Shown: piece after piece, positions 13,611-15,451 of the stretch
Layout of the letters: the number at the start of each line of letters is the position of its first letter
How positions within the stretch are numbered: the first letter of the stretch is position 1
Notes under the pieces: generated by a model
Told to the model about the DNA's origin: nothing
Database searches by the model: none
What the model saw: only the letters and a program-made list of their open reading frames with translations
Position numbers and translations under genes: made by a program
From: an uncultured Bacilli bacterium
GTDB lineage: Bacteria; Bacillota_I; Bacilli_A; RF39; UBA660
DNA length: 15,451 nt
Reading direction: 5' to 3'
NCBI GenBank assembly: GCA_944358495.1
Contig: CALVRF010000023.1
Location: 1 to 15,451, forward strand

Positions 13611-13970
13611 TTGAAATGGACATTTGATAATGATAGACCTATTTATATACAGTTAGTCGAGCAACTTAAGCTATTTATTATTTCTGGGATACTTACCCCG
13701 GGTCAAAGATTAGCTTCGGTTAGAGAGTTGGCAATGGAAGCTAAAGTTAATCCCAATACGATGCAAAAGGCATTAAGTGAACTTGAGGATTTAAAGTTAA
13801 TTTACACTAAAAGAACTAGTGGGAAATTTGTAACTGAGGATGATAAATTAATTAGCAAATATAAAAAGGCATTGGCCTTAGAAAAAGCTAATGGTTATTT
13901 ACAGGACATGCAGAAGATTGGTTTTAATCAAACTGAGGCAATTAATTTTTTGAAGGAGGATAGAAAATGA
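13611..13970 (+). CDS. YtrA-subfamily GntR transcriptional regulator
   Basis: 119 residues: an N-terminal winged helix (about 10-75, with PIYIQLVEQLK, SGILTPGQRLASVRELA, VNPNTMQKALSELE and GKFV) followed by only about 40 residues of helical tail. This is the compact form of the YtrA subfamily, which lacks a large ligand domain and usually represses its own ABC-transporter operon. The start is TTG at 13611, supported by TTTGGAGG (13593-13600) at a spacing of 10; no better ATG exists near the conserved N-terminus. It overlaps the ATPase gene by 4 nt (ATGA), so it is translationally coupled. Known relatives respond to cell-wall antibiotics; for this one the signal is unknown. Confidence 0.93.
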   Translation: MKWTFDNDRPIYIQLVEQLKLFIISGILTPGQRLASVRELAMEAKVNPNTMQKALSELEDLKLIYTKRTSGKFVTEDDKLISKYKKALALEKANGYLQDMQKIGFNQTEAINFLKEDRK

Positions 13971-14662
13971 AATTATTGGAGTGTAAGAATGTAAATAAGA
14001 GATTTGGGAGAAAAGAAGTTTTGAAAAATGTTAATTTAACTATTCCCAAGGGAAAAATCATTGGACTTTTAGGTCCTAACGGCAGCGGTAAAACAACACT
14101 TATTAAATTAATTAATGGATTACTTGAACCTAACAGTGGAGAGATTTTAGTCAAAGGTGAAAAAGTTGGTACTAAAAGCAAAAAAATAATTTCATATTTA
14201 CCGGAGCGCTCATATGTAGACTTTAATATGAAAGTTAAAGAATTAATTAAATATTTTAGTGATTTTTATGATAATTTTGATAGTGATAAGGCTTATAAAT
14301 TATTAGATAGACTAAATATTAATGCTGATGATAAACTAACCACGATGTCTAAGGGTATGAAAGAAAAAGTTGGCTTAATTATGGTTATGAGCCGCAAGGC
14401 TGACTTATATATTTTAGATGAGCCGATTGGTGGAGTGGACCCAGCAACTAGAGATTATATTTTAGATACGATTTTAACCAATTTTAATGAAGGTGCGAGC
14501 ATAATTATTTCAACGCATTTAATCGCAGACATTGAAAAAATATTAGATGAAGTTATTTTTATTAAAGAAGGCACTATTTATTTAACTGGCGATGCCGATA
14601 AATTAAGAACAAAAAAAGGCAAATCGATTGATGAAATATTTAGGGAGGAATTTAAATGCTAG
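13967..14662 (+). CDS. ABC transporter ATP-binding protein (YtrB/BcrA type)
   Basis: 231 residues, one nucleotide-binding domain. Walker A GPNGSGKTT at 36-44, Walker B DLYILDEP at 146-153, switch His184 in ISTHLI; the signature motif is the variant TMSKGMKEKV (about 126-135) rather than LSGGQ, and the Q-loop position reads YLPE. Both variants are common in the small CcmA-like ATPases of YtrB/BcrA-type exporters. Placed between a YtrA-like regulator and a membrane protein, it should energise that permease. Overlaps the GntR gene by 4 nt and the permease gene by 7 nt; the ribosome site of the permease (AGGGAGG) is within its 3' end. Confidence 0.93.
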   Translation: MKLLECKNVNKRFGRKEVLKNVNLTIPKGKIIGLLGPNGSGKTTLIKLINGLLEPNSGEILVKGEKVGTKSKKIISYLPERSYVDFNMKVKELIKYFSDFYDNFDSDKAYKLLDRLNINADDKLTTMSKGMKEKVGLIMVMSRKADLYILDEPIGGVDPATRDYILDTILTNFNEGASIIISTHLIADIEKILDEVIFIKEGTIYLTGDADKLRTKKGKSIDEIFREEFKC

Positions 14663-15444
14663 GAAAAATTTTAAAATATGATTTAAAATCGATGGGAAAA
14701 TCATTATTACCTTTATATGCTGGTTTAATTGGAATGGCATTTATTTTAAAACTACTTAGTTTTGGTACCGATAGTTTTTCAGTTTTACAAATCATTTATA
14801 ATTTTATGTTAGTATTCTTTATTATTTTTGAAATTGGAGCTATCTTTTATACATTTTTTGTAGCAATTAAAAGATATTATAAAAATCTTTATTCTGATGA
14901 AGGTTATTTAACACATACATTACCAGTGACTAGTGGACAATTACTTATTTCTAAAGTTACTACTTCCCTACTTTATTTTATCTTAACGATTATAATTATG
15001 CTTTTAAGTATTATGATTTGTTTTGATACGAGTGAATTATTTAAGCTTATTTTTGAAGGCATTAGTTATTTAGCTGTAGCTCTTAATGTCAGTGAAGCAG
15101 CGATTTATATCTGGTGTGTGATATTTATGCTAGTTAGTTATTTATCTTATGTTTTATTGGTATATGCCGGCATTGGTCTTGGTCAATCCCATAGTAACAA
15201 TAAAATTATATTTAGCGTAGTATATTCAGTTGTTTTATATTACATCACGCAAATTATTGCTGTTGTAGCTTTGGGGTTATTATTTGTCATATCGCCAGAT
15301 ATAATGTCAGCAATTAATCAAAATAATCCTTCACCAGAGATAATTATTCAAGTATTAATGTATTCTTTAGGATTATGTGTTGTTGTTACAATAGGATATT
15401 ATTTAATTGCTTACAATCGTTTAAAACATTTAAACTTAAATTAA
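14656..15444 (+). CDS. ABC transporter membrane subunit
   Basis: 262 residues with about six membrane helices and an N-terminal MLGKILKYDLKSMGKSLLPLY, the usual opening of ABC-2-type permeases in YtrA-controlled operons of Firmicutes. Complete, with TAA at 15442-15444, 7 bp before the window edge. AGGGAGG ribosome site about 8 nt before the ATG at 14656, within the ATPase gene. Probably forms the transport pore with the preceding ATPase; substrate unknown. Whether more operon genes follow cannot be seen. Confidence 0.88.
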   Translation: MLGKILKYDLKSMGKSLLPLYAGLIGMAFILKLLSFGTDSFSVLQIIYNFMLVFFIIFEIGAIFYTFFVAIKRYYKNLYSDEGYLTHTLPVTSGQLLISKVTTSLLYFILTIIIMLLSIMICFDTSELFKLIFEGISYLAVALNVSEAAIYIWCVIFMLVSYLSYVLLVYAGIGLGQSHSNNKIIFSVVYSVVLYYITQIIAVVALGLLFVISPDIMSAINQNNPSPEIIIQVLMYSLGLCVVVTIGYYLIAYNRLKHLNLN

Positions 15445-15451
15445 AAAGCAC

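Noticed and set aside
13942..14181. Minus-strand 79-codon frame opposite the ABC ATPase
   Set aside because: Antisense to the Walker A region of an intact gene in a coupled operon; no ribosome site.

Overview
The window comes from an AT-rich, low-GC Gram-positive bacterium, most likely a gut-associated Bacillota of the Bacilli/Erysipelotrichia/RF39 kind. The evidence is a lipoteichoic acid synthase, a lipobox lipoprotein, a DUF285/BspA-type surface protein, a YtrA-type GntR regulator with its ABC transporter, strong GGAGG ribosome sites, and use of TTG and GTG starts. TGA is used as a stop (for example in the YihY-family gene and the GntR gene) and Trp is TGG, so the genetic code is the standard one and not the Mycoplasma one. 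The taxonomic placement is inference. No tRNA, rRNA, insertion sequence, CRISPR array or phage gene is visible.

Left part (1-9829, all minus strand). A P-type cation ATPase (7523-9829) is followed by an orphan type IV prepilin-like protein with a large ectodomain (6330-7364). Next comes an envelope operon from a TTGAAA-17-TATAAT promoter at 6298-6326: a small membrane-anchored protein (5795-6271), a membrane protein with solute-binding-like ectodomains and a degenerate GGDEF domain (3772-5802), and a YihY/BrkB membrane protein (2936-3754). Between this operon and the lipoteichoic acid synthase (669-2717) lies an about 160-nt structured RNA candidate ending in a good intrinsic terminator. The synthase has its own extended -10 promoter and is translationally coupled to a membrane-anchored protein (28-666), whose stop codon lies inside a terminator hairpin.

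Middle part (9966-12678). A plus-strand lipoprotein with two FxLYD-like domains is followed by a minus-strand BspA-like repeat protein. The latter is divergent from a plus-strand regulator carrying two helix-turn-helix domains. The following gap of about 500 bases contains no long gene but holds what I read as an undescribed type I toxin-antitoxin locus: a 29-residue hydrophobic peptide on the minus strand and a short RNA on the plus strand, fully complementary to the toxin 3' UTR. The two RNAs begin with related sequence (an imperfect inverted repeat running from the -10 box through about 50 bp), so the toxin mRNA's 5' end can pair with its own 3' UTR over the same bases the antitoxin would bind.

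Right part (12679-15444). A ZIP-family metal transporter on the minus strand is divergent from a YtrA-like GntR regulator, ABC ATPase and membrane permease operon on the plus strand. The two directions are driven by mirror-image promoters whose -35 boxes form a perfect inverted repeat, and a GT..AC dyad sits over the regulator's start of transcription. The common theme of the window is the cell envelope: teichoic acid synthesis, surface proteins, metal transport and a possible envelope-stress ABC system.
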